Positions 17,398 through 26,711 are shown, counted from the stretch's first letter. The stretch: DNA of 64,000 bases from Faucicola sp902506225 (GCA_902506225.1 LR733345.1:2232001-2296000), one strand, 5' to 3'. A program made the numbers and translations. Notes: generated from the sequence alone by a model not told the origin.

Positions 17398-18039
17398 GTG
17401 TCGTATCAATTTATCACGCAAGCAACCTTACCAACAGCGCATGGGCTATTTGATATTCATGTGTTTGAAGATACGGACGACACGGCACGCGATGCGCTGG
17501 GCAATCGCAAACATGAACACGTCATGCTGACGGTTGGCTTGCCCACGGCTGATAAATCCAAAATCCCATTGGTACGCATTCATAGCGAATGTTTGACAGG
17601 GGATGCCTTTAGTTCGCTTAAATGCGACTGCGGTCCCCAGCTCAACGCCACCATGCAGATGATTCAAGCTTATGCTAAAGATGGCGGCTGTGGGGCGATT
17701 TTATATTTGCGCCAAGAAGGGCGCGGGATTGGACTGACCAATAAAATCCGAGCTTACGCATTGCAAGACCAAGGACATGATACGCTTGATGCCAATTTGC
17801 TGCTCGGTTTGCCTGCCGATGCTCGCACCTATGAGATGTGCAAGCCGATGCTTGAGCATGTCGGCGTGGATAAGGTAAAACTGATAACCAACAATCCCAA
17901 CAAAATTGACTATCTCAATGATATTGGTATTGAGGTGGTAGCGCGCGTGCCGCTGTTGGTGGGTGTCAATCCCCACAATGAAGCCTATCTCAACACCAAA
18001 AAAGCGCGCATGGGGCATATGATTGAGAATGGATTATAA
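17398..18039 (+). CDS. ribA: GTP cyclohydrolase II
   Basis: 213 residues, starting at a GTG (MSYQFITQ) with GGAG 6 bp upstream. Opens GTP, releasing formate and pyrophosphate, as the first committed step of riboflavin synthesis. The zinc cysteines C65 (HSECLTGD), C76 and C78 (LKCDCGPQ) and the RQEGRGIGL catalytic segment are intact. It is the stand-alone form, with no fused RibB domain, and the rest of the rib pathway is not nearby. It converges on the TSUP permease gene 41 bp away without a clear intrinsic terminator. Confidence 0.96.
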   Translation: MSYQFITQATLPTAHGLFDIHVFEDTDDTARDALGNRKHEHVMLTVGLPTADKSKIPLVRIHSECLTGDAFSSLKCDCGPQLNATMQMIQAYAKDGGCGAILYLRQEGRGIGLTNKIRAYALQDQGHDTLDANLLLGLPADARTYEMCKPMLEHVGVDKVKLITNNPNKIDYLNDIGIEVVARVPLLVGVNPHNEAYLNTKKARMGHMIENGL

Positions 18040-18080
18040 AATTCATTCTCATGACATGACACAAAACCCATGGTTTATTT

Positions 18081-18902
18081 TTACCATAAATTAATGCCAA
18101 GCGCGCCCAACATCATTTTTGCACCCACAATCAGCAGCAGACCACCAAACATACGCTTTAAGGTGTTGGCAGGCAATTGGTGCGCCAATTTTGCCCCCAC
18201 TTTGGCAAATAAATAACTCATCACTGAAATACATAAAAACGCAGTGATATGCACAAAGCCAATCGCCTCAGCGGGCAAGCCCTGTACATCTTTGCCAAAA
18301 AACATAAACCCGAGTGCCCCTGCAATGGCAATCGGTAAGCCACAGGCTGCTGACGTACCCACCGCTTGTTGCATAGTCAAACCAAAACGGCTCAAAAACG
18401 GCACGGTAAAACTGCCACCGCCAATACCAAAAATCGCCGATGCTGCCCCAATGAACCCGCCCACCGCTGTTTGCACAGGCGCAGATGGCAAGTGAGTGGT
18501 CACGACAACTTCCGATTTTTTAGCCAGAAGCATTTTTAGCCCCATAAACAGCGCCATGCCTGCAATCAAAAATGCTAAGACCTTACCATGCAATAAATCT
18601 GCGATATAAGCACCAACAAAACTACCAACCACCAAGCCAATCGACATATTGCGCCATACATCCCATCGCACGCCACCGCGCTTATTGTGCGATTGCATGG
18701 AGCTTATGGAAGTCACCACAATCGTGGCAAGCGATGTCCCTACCGCCAAATGGGTAATGACATCGCTTGGATAGCCATACGCTTTAAAAATCGCCATCAG
18801 CACGGGTACGATAATCAATCCCCCACCGACACCAAACAGCCCCGCACAAGTGCCAGCAAATGCCCCCGCCAGCAAAAACCACAGATACATCATTTTTTGC
18901 AT
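18081..18902 (-). CDS. TauE/SafE (TSUP) family membrane permease
   Basis: About 273 residues and highly hydrophobic, with the Gly-rich family signatures GLFGVGGGLIIVPVL near the N-terminus and AIFGIGGGSFTVPFL in the second half, the internal duplication of TSUP transporters. Members export or import sulfite, sulfoacetate, taurine-derived or other small organic anions; the substrate cannot be read here. The ribosome-binding site AAAGGA is only 2 bp before the first ATG (18902), so the ATG at 18893 or 18890 is more likely used. No sulfur-metabolism genes flank it. A second, distant TSUP protein is at 34627-35382. Confidence 0.87.
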   Translation of the reverse strand: MQKMMYLWFLLAGAFAGTCAGLFGVGGGLIIVPVLMAIFKAYGYPSDVITHLAVGTSLATIVVTSISSMQSHNKRGGVRWDVWRNMSIGLVVGSFVGAYIADLLHGKVLAFLIAGMALFMGLKMLLAKKSEVVVTTHLPSAPVQTAVGGFIGAASAIFGIGGGSFTVPFLSRFGLTMQQAVGTSAACGLPIAIAGALGFMFFGKDVQGLPAEAIGFVHITAFLCISVMSYLFAKVGAKLAHQLPANTLKRMFGGLLLIVGAKMMLGALGINLW

Positions 18903-19002
18903 TTCCTTTGATTAAAAATAGCGTTAGTATAGCAAACTTATCTTTTTGACGTTTGTAACATTGTGCCTAAGCTTATGAACCCGACCCTATGTACCCATCC
19001 CC

Positions 19003-19932
19003 ATGAAAATTGATTCGCTTTGCCATACCCATTTATCATCAACCCACTCAACCAACAGTCAGCTGATTGATTGGATGGTACTAAGCTATCAAGCGCAGTC
19101 GCCCACCGACCATAACCGACCGCATTTTAGCCGACCCCATTTACTCACTGCCGATACCCAATCAGGCGGACGTGGTCAACATGGCAGAACATGGCAATCA
19201 CCGCTAGGCAATGTTTATTTATCGCTGTATGTGCCGACACAAGCCTATGCATTGCCGCAAAATCTTTGCTTATCTTATCGATTAGATGGTCGCTTGTCAC
19301 TGTGCGTGGGTTATCAGCTTAGTCAAATCCCTACCATAGAACACATCAACCAAACAAGACTGGCAAAGCATTTGCCAACCATTGGCGTCAAATGGGTGAA
19401 CGATATGGGTTTTTATCAACCACAAGACAACCTACCTGACCAATTTCAAAAACTCTCGGGTATTTTGATAGAGCCTGTCAATGTCGCAGGTCAGATGCTA
19501 GGGGTCGTCATCGGTGTGGGAGTCAATATTGCCCATGCCCCTGTGCTGACCGAGCAAACCCAAGAAGGCTTAAACTACCAAGCGGTAAGCCTGCAAGATT
19601 TGACAACGCAGCGCTTACAGCCCCGTGAGTTTTATCAGCCCATTACCGATGCCATAGCTAATGCGATTGGGCAATTTAATCAGCTGCAAGCGACTGAAGC
19701 GAGCGAGCAATTTATCCATGATTTTGCGCAAAGAGACGTATTAAAAAACAAGCATTTGCAAATTCATAACGCCTTATCTGAGCAATCAATAACAGGCATT
19801 GCAGCAGGTATCGATGCGCAAGGCTGTCTACTGATTGAGCAAGCAGATGGCAGCACACAAACGATTTGGACAGGCACCATTCAAGTTTTGGATTCAGCCG
19901 TTTCATCATTGCAGGCAAATAAACACAAATAA
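19003..19932 (+). CDS. birA: Biotin-[acetyl-CoA-carboxylase] ligase, monofunctional
   Basis: 309 residues. Makes biotinyl-AMP and attaches biotin to the carboxyl carrier protein. The biotin/AMP loop is GGRGQHGRTWQSP, followed by VKWVNDMGF and SGILIEP. The chain starts almost directly with the catalytic domain (STHSTNSQLIDWM), so the N-terminal winged helix that lets E. coli BirA repress the bio operon is absent; this version should not be a DNA-binding repressor. A loop between KHLPTIGVK and the preceding strand is longer than usual. coaX follows 26 bp later, a pairing seen in related gammaproteobacteria. Confidence 0.93.
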   Translation: MKIDSLCHTHLSSTHSTNSQLIDWMVLSYQAQSPTDHNRPHFSRPHLLTADTQSGGRGQHGRTWQSPLGNVYLSLYVPTQAYALPQNLCLSYRLDGRLSLCVGYQLSQIPTIEHINQTRLAKHLPTIGVKWVNDMGFYQPQDNLPDQFQKLSGILIEPVNVAGQMLGVVIGVGVNIAHAPVLTEQTQEGLNYQAVSLQDLTTQRLQPREFYQPITDAIANAIGQFNQLQATEASEQFIHDFAQRDVLKNKHLQIHNALSEQSITGIAAGIDAQGCLLIEQADGSTQTIWTGTIQVLDSAVSSLQANKHK

Positions 19933-19958
19933 AGCATCCCATTCAAAGGCTATTATTT

Positions 19959-20705
19959 ATGACAAAACTTTGGCTAGACTTGGGTAATACCCGCTTAAAA
20001 TATTGGCTTACGGACGATAAGGGTCAAGTGCTCGATCATGCCGCTGAGCAGCATTTGCAAGCGCCTGCCGAATTGCTCAAAGGGTTGACCTTTCGGCTTG
20101 AACGACTCAATCCTGACTTTATCGGGGTGTCATCCGTACTCGGACAAGCCGTCAATAATCACGTCGCAGAAAGCCTAGAGCGATTGCAAAAACCGTTTGA
20201 ATTTGCCCAAGTCCATGCCAAGCACGCGCTGATGTCGAGCGACTATAACCCTGCCCAACTTGGCGTTGACCGCTGGCTACAAATGCTCGGTATCATCGAG
20301 CCTAGCAAAAAACAATGCGTGATTGGCTGCGGCACTGCCGTTACCATTGATTTGGTCGACCAGGGTCATCACTTGGGGGGCTATATTTTCCCCAGTATTT
20401 ATTTGCAGCGCGAGTCGCTATTTTCGGGAACGCGCCAGATTAGTATTATTGATGGCACTTTTGATAGTATAGATTCAGGCACCAATACCCAAGACGCGGT
20501 GCATCATGGTATTATGTTATCCATTGTTGGGGCAATCAATGAAACAATTCATCGCTACCCACAATTTGAAATCACCATGACAGGCGGTGATGCCCATACT
20601 TTTGAGCCGCACCTATCAGCCAGCGTGGAAATTCGGCAAGACTTGGTATTGGCGGGACTCCAGCGTTTTTTTGCCGCCAAAAATAACACTAAAAATCAAA
20701 ACTAA
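19959..20705 (+). CDS. coaX: Type III pantothenate kinase
   Basis: 248 residues of the ASKHA-fold CoaX family, which starts CoA synthesis and, unlike CoaA, is not feedback-inhibited by CoA. Phosphate-1 motif LDLGNTRLKYWL near the N-terminus, GVDRWLQMLG in the middle and GCGTAVTIDLVD for the second phosphate-binding loop; later MTGGDA. Immediately downstream of birA and likely cotranscribed. Together with coaBC elsewhere in the window it covers two steps of the same pathway. Confidence 0.95.
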   Translation: MTKLWLDLGNTRLKYWLTDDKGQVLDHAAEQHLQAPAELLKGLTFRLERLNPDFIGVSSVLGQAVNNHVAESLERLQKPFEFAQVHAKHALMSSDYNPAQLGVDRWLQMLGIIEPSKKQCVIGCGTAVTIDLVDQGHHLGGYIFPSIYLQRESLFSGTRQISIIDGTFDSIDSGTNTQDAVHHGIMLSIVGAINETIHRYPQFEITMTGGDAHTFEPHLSASVEIRQDLVLAGLQRFFAAKNNTKNQN

Positions 20706-20750
20706 AAACCAGAAATAAAATTAACCGTTAAGAAAAAAGGGAAATCACCG

Positions 20751-21224
20751 ATGAAAAAAATCATTCAAACCACAAGTATCGCCTTACTCACTACGAGCCT
20801 ATTAACCGCATGTATAACTGCGCCTACTTTGCCCGCCAAACCAACGCCTTCAACAGTCAACCAGCCCGCCAATGCCACTCGCACGGTCACGCTTGCACTG
20901 GGTCAAAACATCTTTGTTAAAGAACACCAGCTAAATCTGACTTTTGATAAAGTGCTCAATGATAGCCGCTGTGCCACAGGCGTACAGTGTATTTGGGCAG
21001 GCAATGCCACGGTAGCGGTCACGGCTATGACTACCGCCTCTCGCCCACAAACCCTCAACCTATCGATTGGGGATTTGCGCGGAGACTTGCGTCAAACACA
21101 GCGTTTTGCCAATATGGATATTACCCTGACTGCGCTATCATCTACGCCTGTATCCAGTCAATCTACTGCCACATCAACCAGCAATCTGCCTACTATCACC
21201 TTGACGATTAAGCAAATTCCTTAA
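20751..21224 (+). CDS. Lipoprotein with a conserved DSRC-CIWAG motif, function unknown
   Basis: 157 residues. A type II signal peptide ends in the lipobox LTAC (LLTTSLLTACITAP), followed by a Pro/Thr linker. The folded part carries NDSRCATGVQCIWAGNATV, a motif shared by many uncharacterised secreted bacterial proteins; its two Cys could form a disulfide. The tail is Ser/Thr-rich, then a final hydrophobic strand (PTITLTIKQIP). An AAGGGAAA ribosome-binding site precedes the ATG. It is 45 bp after coaX on the same strand and ends just before a terminator, so it may be the third gene of the birA-coaX unit. I cannot assign a function. Confidence 0.75.
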   Translation: MKKIIQTTSIALLTTSLLTACITAPTLPAKPTPSTVNQPANATRTVTLALGQNIFVKEHQLNLTFDKVLNDSRCATGVQCIWAGNATVAVTAMTTASRPQTLNLSIGDLRGDLRQTQRFANMDITLTALSSTPVSSQSTATSTSNLPTITLTIKQIP

Positions 21225-21250
21225 TTGTTATATCCTTAAAAAAGTCATAA

Positions 21251-21278
21251 AAAAAAAGGGGTTAATACCCCTTTTTTT
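21251..21278 (+). terminator. Bidirectional rho-independent terminator
   Basis: AAAAAAAGGGG, TTAATA loop, CCCCTTTTTTT between the converging lipoprotein and TerC-family genes. Confidence 0.88.
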
Positions 21279-21294
21279 GTACCCAAGCATTGGT

Positions 21295-22863
21295 TTATAC
21301 CGTTGCCACCATCGGGGCTTCACGTTCAACTTTTAATTTCAAAATGCGCGATGTTGAAGTTTCTAGAATGGTAAACTTATAGGCACCGATATTAATGGTT
21401 TGATTGACTTTTGGGGCATCGGTCAGCTGCGAAATCAAATACCCGCCAATGGTGAACTGATCGGCATCGAGTAGAAAATCTGGATCGTCAAGCTCCAAAC
21501 GTAGTTGGTGCAAACTTGCTGTGCCATTCACAATCCAATAATCGTCATAGGGGATAATTTCTAAAGTTTCATCTTCATCAGGGAACTCACCTGCAATCGC
21601 CTCTAGCACATCAAGCGGTGTCACAAGACCTGCGACTTGACCGTATTCATCAATCACCATCGCCAAATTACCTTTGGCTTTTTTGAGCATATTGAGCAGT
21701 TTTAGATTGTCAATGCTTTCTGACACAAACACAGGCTGCTGCTTGTTAAGTAATGGTTTAATAGCGGTTTCAATATCTGCGACATTGTTATCGAGCAAAT
21801 CCAAAAAGTCTTTGGCGCGTACTACCCCAAGCACTTTATCGATGGTATCTCGGCACACAGGGAACAAGCTATGCGGCGTATCAAGCAATTGCGCGCGCAT
21901 TTCTTCGCGGCTACCGTTGATATTGACCCAAGAGATATCATTGCGCGGCGTCATGATGGTATGTACATCGCGCTCATTGAGCGCCAGTACGCCACTAATC
22001 ATATAACGCTCTTCTTGCGCAAAGGGCATACTATCAAAATCAAAATGTTCTGAATTATTCTCTGGGGTAACCGCTTCTTCGGTTTTACCACCCATTAAGC
22101 GTAAAATCGCATCCGCAGTACGGTCACGAATCGGAATTTGATTTTCATATTTGGTTTTATTGCGTTTGGCTACTTGGTTAAACGCTTCAATCAAAATTGA
22201 GAACGCAATCGCCGCATACAAGTAACCTTTTGGCATATGAAAGCCTAGTCCTTCGACAATTAAACTAAAGCCAATCATCAGTAAGAAACTTAAGCATAAA
22301 ATCACCACGGTTGGATGACGACCAACAAACTCTGTGAGCGCTTTAGACGCAGCCACCATTAATACCATGGCAATGATCACTGCCGCCATCATAATTTCAA
22401 GGTGTTTTGCCATGCCTACAGCGGTAATCACCGCATCAAACGAGAACACCGCATCTAAAATCACAATCTGTGCGACAACCGCCATAAACCCAGCTTGCAC
22501 TTTACTTTGATTGGTATGCTCAGGTTTGCCTTCTAGCCGCTCATGCAGCTCTGTCGTTGCTTTAAACAGCAAGAACACCCCGCCTACCAATAAAATAATG
22601 TCGCGAACCGATAAATCAAAACTTCCTAAGGTGAGCACAGGATCGGTCAGTGTAATGAGCCATGACATCATGGACAAAAGCACCAATCGCATGAGTAATG
22701 CTAGACCTAGACCTAGATTACGGGCTTTAGCGCGCTGATGCGGCGGGAGTTTATTGGCTAAGATGGCAATAAAGACAAGATTATCAATACCTAAAACAAT
22801 CTCAAGAATGACAAGCGTCGCAAGGCTTAGCCACGCGGACGGGTCAGATAGTAGTTCTAACAT
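21295..22863 (-). CDS. TerC-family membrane protein with CBS and CorC/HlyC domains
   Basis: 522 residues, built like E. coli YegH/YoaE. Residues 1 to about 230 are a TerC domain with multiple membrane helices and acidic intramembrane motifs (EIVLGIDNLVFIA and DAVFSFDAVITAVG). A cytosolic CBS pair follows (about 300-415, HTIMTPRNDISW ... AMVIDEYGQVAGLVT), then a CorC_HlyC domain (about 430-515). Related proteins are linked to metal ion (Mn, tellurite-type) homeostasis at membranes, with CBS domains sensing nucleotides; the exact ion is unknown. No manganese riboswitch is recognisable upstream. It is transcribed divergently from the lipase. Confidence 0.87.
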   Translation of the reverse strand: MLELLSDPSAWLSLATLVILEIVLGIDNLVFIAILANKLPPHQRAKARNLGLGLALLMRLVLLSMMSWLITLTDPVLTLGSFDLSVRDIILLVGGVFLLFKATTELHERLEGKPEHTNQSKVQAGFMAVVAQIVILDAVFSFDAVITAVGMAKHLEIMMAAVIIAMVLMVAASKALTEFVGRHPTVVILCLSFLLMIGFSLIVEGLGFHMPKGYLYAAIAFSILIEAFNQVAKRNKTKYENQIPIRDRTADAILRLMGGKTEEAVTPENNSEHFDFDSMPFAQEERYMISGVLALNERDVHTIMTPRNDISWVNINGSREEMRAQLLDTPHSLFPVCRDTIDKVLGVVRAKDFLDLLDNNVADIETAIKPLLNKQQPVFVSESIDNLKLLNMLKKAKGNLAMVIDEYGQVAGLVTPLDVLEAIAGEFPDEDETLEIIPYDDYWIVNGTASLHQLRLELDDPDFLLDADQFTIGGYLISQLTDAPKVNQTINIGAYKFTILETSTSRILKLKVEREAPMVATV

Positions 22864-22986
22864 AGTGGGTCAGTTATTCTCTTGTAATGAGGGGCAAAAA
22901 ATAAAAACAGCAAAAACGAAAAATTAGCCGTTACCTTAGCAAATCATAGCAAAAAATCAATGACAATTTGTGTCTGCTTTTGTAGA

Positions 22987-23005
22987 TGGCACATCAATTG
23001 TGCCA
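22987..23005 (+). promoter_or_regulatory. Palindrome overlapping a sigma-54-like element upstream of the lipase
   Basis: TGGCACA, TCAAT, TGTGCCA is a perfect 7-bp inverted repeat. Read on the plus strand it also gives TGGCAC-N5-TTG, close to a -24/-12 sigma-54 promoter (one mismatch in the -12 GC element). It lies about 170 bp before the lipase ATG. A second 10-bp palindrome, ACTGATCAGT, is at 23079-23088. Confidence 0.35.
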
Positions 23006-23176
23006 ATACATCACTTGGTTTTTAACTTTACCTAAACCTTACCTACATACTGCATCCACTGAGTTTGTCAAAAAATATACTGATCAGTCATTTCATTTGA
23101 TTCACAAATTCTTGATTTAGGTTAAATTAATCCATAGGACAGCGAAACTTCATTATGACTTTACAAGGATAAGTAT

Positions 23177-24226
23177 ATGTCACATCATCGCTTTATGCGC
23201 CGTGCCGCCAAAGGATTGCTTTTTTCTTCCATCGCATTTTCTGCGTCTTCTTATGCCTCAAGCTATTACAACTGTGCCAATGCCACAGGCTGTGTCGCAG
23301 TCCCCTCCCTCACCGCCACCTCAGATTTTGCAAAAACCAAATACCCTATCGTACTTGCTCACGGGCTTGGTGGCTGGAGCAAAATGTTTGGTTTGGTCGA
23401 TTATTTTAATGGCATTCCTCAAGATCTCACCAAAAATGGCGCGAGTGTGTATGTGACCAAGACATCAAGTGTCAATGACACCGAAGTGCGCGGTGAGCAG
23501 CTACTCCAACAGGTCAAAACCATCATTGCCATCACCGGCAGCCCGAAGGTTAACTTAATGGGTCATAGCCAAGGCGGGATTGATATTCGCTATGTGGCGG
23601 GGGTTGCGCCATCGCTAGTATCCTCTGTGACGGCGATTTCTAGCCCTGAGCAAGGCTCAAAAATGGCGGATTGGACAGTCAAAATGGTGACTGAAGGCAG
23701 CGCGGCTGATGGCTTACCCGCTGGCGAATTTAATACCGCCTCTTTAATGGCAATCAAGTTTTTTGAATTGGTGGGCGGTGTGATGGATATTGGATCTGGC
23801 GTGCCACTCAATCAACTGCAGCAGCAAGATGGCTGGGCAGCCGTCAATGCACTCACCACTAATTACGCAGCCAAATTTAACCAAAAATTCCCTGCAGCGA
23901 TGCCGACCAGTTATTGTGGATACCCAAAGAACACGGTGGTCAACAATGTACGTTACTACTCATTTAGTGGCGACCAAACTATGACCACGCTTGTCGATCC
24001 ATCTGATACGGTGTTGGGGTTGACGGGTTTATCCTTCAATGGCGAAGCCAATGATGGGCTTGTCTCACCCTGTTCAAGTCGTCTCGGTGAAGTGATTCGT
24101 GATAACTATAAAATGAATCATATGGATTCAGTCAATCAGGTATTTGGCATTGTCAGTTTGCTAGACACCAATCCATTGACTGTCTATCGCAACCAAGTCA
24201 ATCGCTTAAAAGGTCAATCGTTGTAA
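23177..24226 (+). CDS. Secreted triacylglycerol lipase, family I (foldase-dependent)
   Basis: 349 residues. A basic N-terminus and a hydrophobic stretch form a Sec signal peptide ending near SSYASS. The mature part begins KYPIVLAHGLGGW (oxyanion region); the nucleophile elbow GHSQGG places Ser at residue 131; a catalytic Asp is in LVDPSD and His in NHMDSVNQ. Two Cys (SYCGYP and SPCSSRL) match the conserved disulfide of Pseudomonas-type family I lipases. An extra Cys pair, CANATGC, lies near the mature N-terminus. The AAGGA ribosome-binding site precedes the ATG at 23177. The lipase-specific foldase follows 10 bp later, so folding in the periplasm before type II secretion is inferred. Confidence 0.93.
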   Translation: MSHHRFMRRAAKGLLFSSIAFSASSYASSYYNCANATGCVAVPSLTATSDFAKTKYPIVLAHGLGGWSKMFGLVDYFNGIPQDLTKNGASVYVTKTSSVNDTEVRGEQLLQQVKTIIAITGSPKVNLMGHSQGGIDIRYVAGVAPSLVSSVTAISSPEQGSKMADWTVKMVTEGSAADGLPAGEFNTASLMAIKFFELVGGVMDIGSGVPLNQLQQQDGWAAVNALTTNYAAKFNQKFPAAMPTSYCGYPKNTVVNNVRYYSFSGDQTMTTLVDPSDTVLGLTGLSFNGEANDGLVSPCSSRLGEVIRDNYKMNHMDSVNQVFGIVSLLDTNPLTVYRNQVNRLKGQSL

Positions 24227-24236
24227 GCTTATAGCT

Positions 24237-25358
24237 ATGGTTCCTTCAAACAACCCTAACACAAACCAACGACCGATAACCTGGCTAATAATCGTATTAG
24301 CCAGTGGCATCATCGCATTATTGATAGCCTGCATACTGTGGTTAAAACCTAAGGACGCTGCCAAAACAGCCAATCCTTTACAGCATGATACCGCTAGTAC
24401 GATACCATCTGGTATTTTGCCGTCCAATCAAACCGTAACGCTCGCCAATGCATCCTCCGTCAGCGCGAACGCTAACCCCTTGCCCACATCGCTGCCCAAA
24501 TCACTACAAGGCACCCAAGTTGATGGCGAAATTATTATCGATGAAAATAAGCAATTGGTGGTGACTGCAGGTTTGCGCCGACTGTTTGATTATTTTTTGT
24601 CAGCACAAGGGGAAGAGCCGTTAAGCCAGATTGAACAACGGGTGATTGCGTATATTCGTGAACATACGCCTGAGCCTGCCGCAAGCCAAGCGGTTAACAT
24701 TTTTCAAAATTATCTAACCTATTTGACCGCTGTCAGCCAGCTAGATAAGCCTAAAGCACAGTCCAATCCCAACGTCAGTGCATTAGATTTATCTGCGATT
24801 AAAAACCAATTACGCGCAGTACAACAGCTGCAAGCCCGCTATTTTGACGCCAAAACCCGCGAAGCCTTTTTTGGGGATGAACAAGCCCTCAATGACTACA
24901 ACATGACGGTCGTCGAAGCCAACCAAAACGCACAACTGAGCAATGACCAGCGCCAAGCCATCATTGATAAGGCGCAAACTGCCTATATCGCCAGCGTTAA
25001 CGACCCAAATCTACAGACAAAGCTAACCCAGCAGCGCAATATTGACAAGTTATTAGCGCAAACGCAGCAAATGCAGCAGCAAGGGGCAACGCAAAGCCAA
25101 ATTAATGCCATGCGTAGTCAATACGTCTCCCCTGAAGCGGTCAAACGGCTTGAGCAGCTTGACCAGTCCGAAGCGCAATTTGCGCAGCGTGTGGCAACTT
25201 ATCAGACACAGTCTAACCAAATACTGAGCAAATTGGGTAATGTGCCGCAAGCACAGCAACAAATTGTGGCGTTACAGCAAACGATGTTTACGCCTGAAGA
25301 ACAGCTACGCCTAGATGTATTGACTGACAAAGCAGCGTTAAATTCCCTGTTAAAATGA
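24237..25358 (+). CDS. lifO: Lipase-specific foldase (lipase chaperone) LifO
   Basis: 373 residues. One N-terminal membrane anchor (WLIIVLASGIIALLIACIL), then a variable Ala/Pro/Ser linker to about residue 85, then the helical periplasmic domain that wraps around the lipase. The family signature RRLFDYFLSAQGEEP is exact and is followed by Gln-rich amphipathic helices. It lies 10 bp after the lipase gene, as in Pseudomonas and Acinetobacter, and is presumably cotranscribed. The gene converges on hisD with a 57-bp gap and no obvious intrinsic terminator. Confidence 0.93.
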   Translation: MVPSNNPNTNQRPITWLIIVLASGIIALLIACILWLKPKDAAKTANPLQHDTASTIPSGILPSNQTVTLANASSVSANANPLPTSLPKSLQGTQVDGEIIIDENKQLVVTAGLRRLFDYFLSAQGEEPLSQIEQRVIAYIREHTPEPAASQAVNIFQNYLTYLTAVSQLDKPKAQSNPNVSALDLSAIKNQLRAVQQLQARYFDAKTREAFFGDEQALNDYNMTVVEANQNAQLSNDQRQAIIDKAQTAYIASVNDPNLQTKLTQQRNIDKLLAQTQQMQQQGATQSQINAMRSQYVSPEAVKRLEQLDQSEAQFAQRVATYQTQSNQILSKLGNVPQAQQQIVALQQTMFTPEEQLRLDVLTDKAALNSLLK

Positions 25359-25415
25359 GAATGAGTTAAATGCCCTGTTGAATTGCTTGTTGAATCGCCA
25401 CAGGCGCGTTTGAGC

Positions 25416-26711
25416 CTATTTCACACGGTAACGGGCTGAACGCGCGTGGGCATCCAAGTTTTCTTCCACCGCCAATATATCGGCAGTTTTTGCCAGCGTT
25501 TGGCTACCTTGCTCGCTACAATAAATAATCGAAGATTTCTTTTGAAAATCATACACGCCGAGCGGTGAACTAAAGCGTGCGGTACCTGACGTTGGCAACA
25601 CGTGATTAGGGCCAGCGCAATAATCGCCAATCGCTTCAGGGGTATAGCGACCCATAAAGATAGCGCCCGCATGGCGGACATCTTTGAGCATTGCCTCTGG
25701 GTCATCTACCGATAATTCCAAATGCTCAGGCGCAATGCGGTTAATCACCTCAATACCCTCTGCGCGGTCTTTCACCAAAATCAGCGCGCCACGGTTGGCA
25801 ATCGCCGCTTTAGCGATGTCAGCTTTTGGCAAATCTACTAAGGCTTTTTCTATTTCCTGCGCAACTTTTTTAAGTAACGGCTCAGATGGGGTGACAAAAA
25901 TCGCTTGTGCGACGGTGTCATGCTCAGCTTGCGATAATAAATCCATGGCTAACCAATCAGCTTTATCATTTGCTACGCCTTCGGCATATACCAGTACTTC
26001 CGAGGGACCTGCAATCATGTCAATGCCCACTTGCCCAAACACGGCGCGTTTGGCGGCTGCCACGTATTTGTTACCAGGTCCTGTGATTTTATCGACTTGT
26101 GGGATGGTGTTAGTACCATAAGCCAACGCTGCCACCGCTTGCGCGCCCCCAATGGTAAAGACTTTATCCACACCCGCCAAATAAGCGGCCGCCAATACCA
26201 AGGGATTTAGTTCACCATGAGGGGCAGGCACCACCATGATAATTTGCCCGACCCCTGCCACTTTGGCGGGTAACGCATTCATCAAGACGCTGGATGGATA
26301 ACTTGCCAGCCCACCTGGCACATAAATACCCACTTTATCGAGTGGCGTAACTTGTTGTCCAAGCGTATTGCCTAGCGCATCTTGATACGTCCAGCTTTCT
26401 TGCCGTTGGCGCTCGTGAAAAGATGTGACGCGCTGTGCCGCCAGTTCAAGCGCTTGCTTGATTGTAGGGTTTAATCCATCAAATGCTTGTTTGAGCTTTT
26501 CTTGTGAAATCTCTAGCTCGGTAAAGGTTTTGGCAGGATGGTTGTCAAATTGTTGGGTCAGCTTTAACACCACCTCATCCCCACCCTGACGCACTTGCGC
26601 GATAATATCATCGACCGTAGCCAGTAGCGCTGGATCATTTACCGTTTCAAAAGCAAGCAGCTCTGTCAATTCCTGCTCAAAACTGGCTTGTTGGCTATTT
26701 AACAATCGCAT
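25416..26711 (-). CDS. hisD: Histidinol dehydrogenase
   Basis: 431 residues. Zinc enzyme that oxidises histidinol to histidine in two NAD-dependent steps. Family signatures: YVPGGLASYPSSVLMNA, ITGPGNKYVAAAKRAVFG, IDMIAGPSE, and GPNHVLPT carrying the conserved His. The AGGGGA ribosome-binding site precedes the ATG at 26711. It is separated from hisG by a gamma-glutamylcyclotransferase gene and a terminator, and has a 300-bp upstream region with a 14-bp repeat array, so it is probably expressed from its own promoter. hisC, often next, is not present. Confidence 0.96.
   Translation of the reverse strand: MRLLNSQQASFEQELTELLAFETVNDPALLATVDDIIAQVRQGGDEVVLKLTQQFDNHPAKTFTELEISQEKLKQAFDGLNPTIKQALELAAQRVTSFHERQRQESWTYQDALGNTLGQQVTPLDKVGIYVPGGLASYPSSVLMNALPAKVAGVGQIIMVVPAPHGELNPLVLAAAYLAGVDKVFTIGGAQAVAALAYGTNTIPQVDKITGPGNKYVAAAKRAVFGQVGIDMIAGPSEVLVYAEGVANDKADWLAMDLLSQAEHDTVAQAIFVTPSEPLLKKVAQEIEKALVDLPKADIAKAAIANRGALILVKDRAEGIEVINRIAPEHLELSVDDPEAMLKDVRHAGAIFMGRYTPEAIGDYCAGPNHVLPTSGTARFSSPLGVYDFQKKSSIIYCSEQGSQTLAKTADILAVEENLDAHARSARYRVK

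Noticed and set aside
22864..22986. Manganese riboswitch before the TerC-family gene
   Set aside because: The upstream region of the minus-strand gene is short, A-rich and lacks the paired motifs of that riboswitch.
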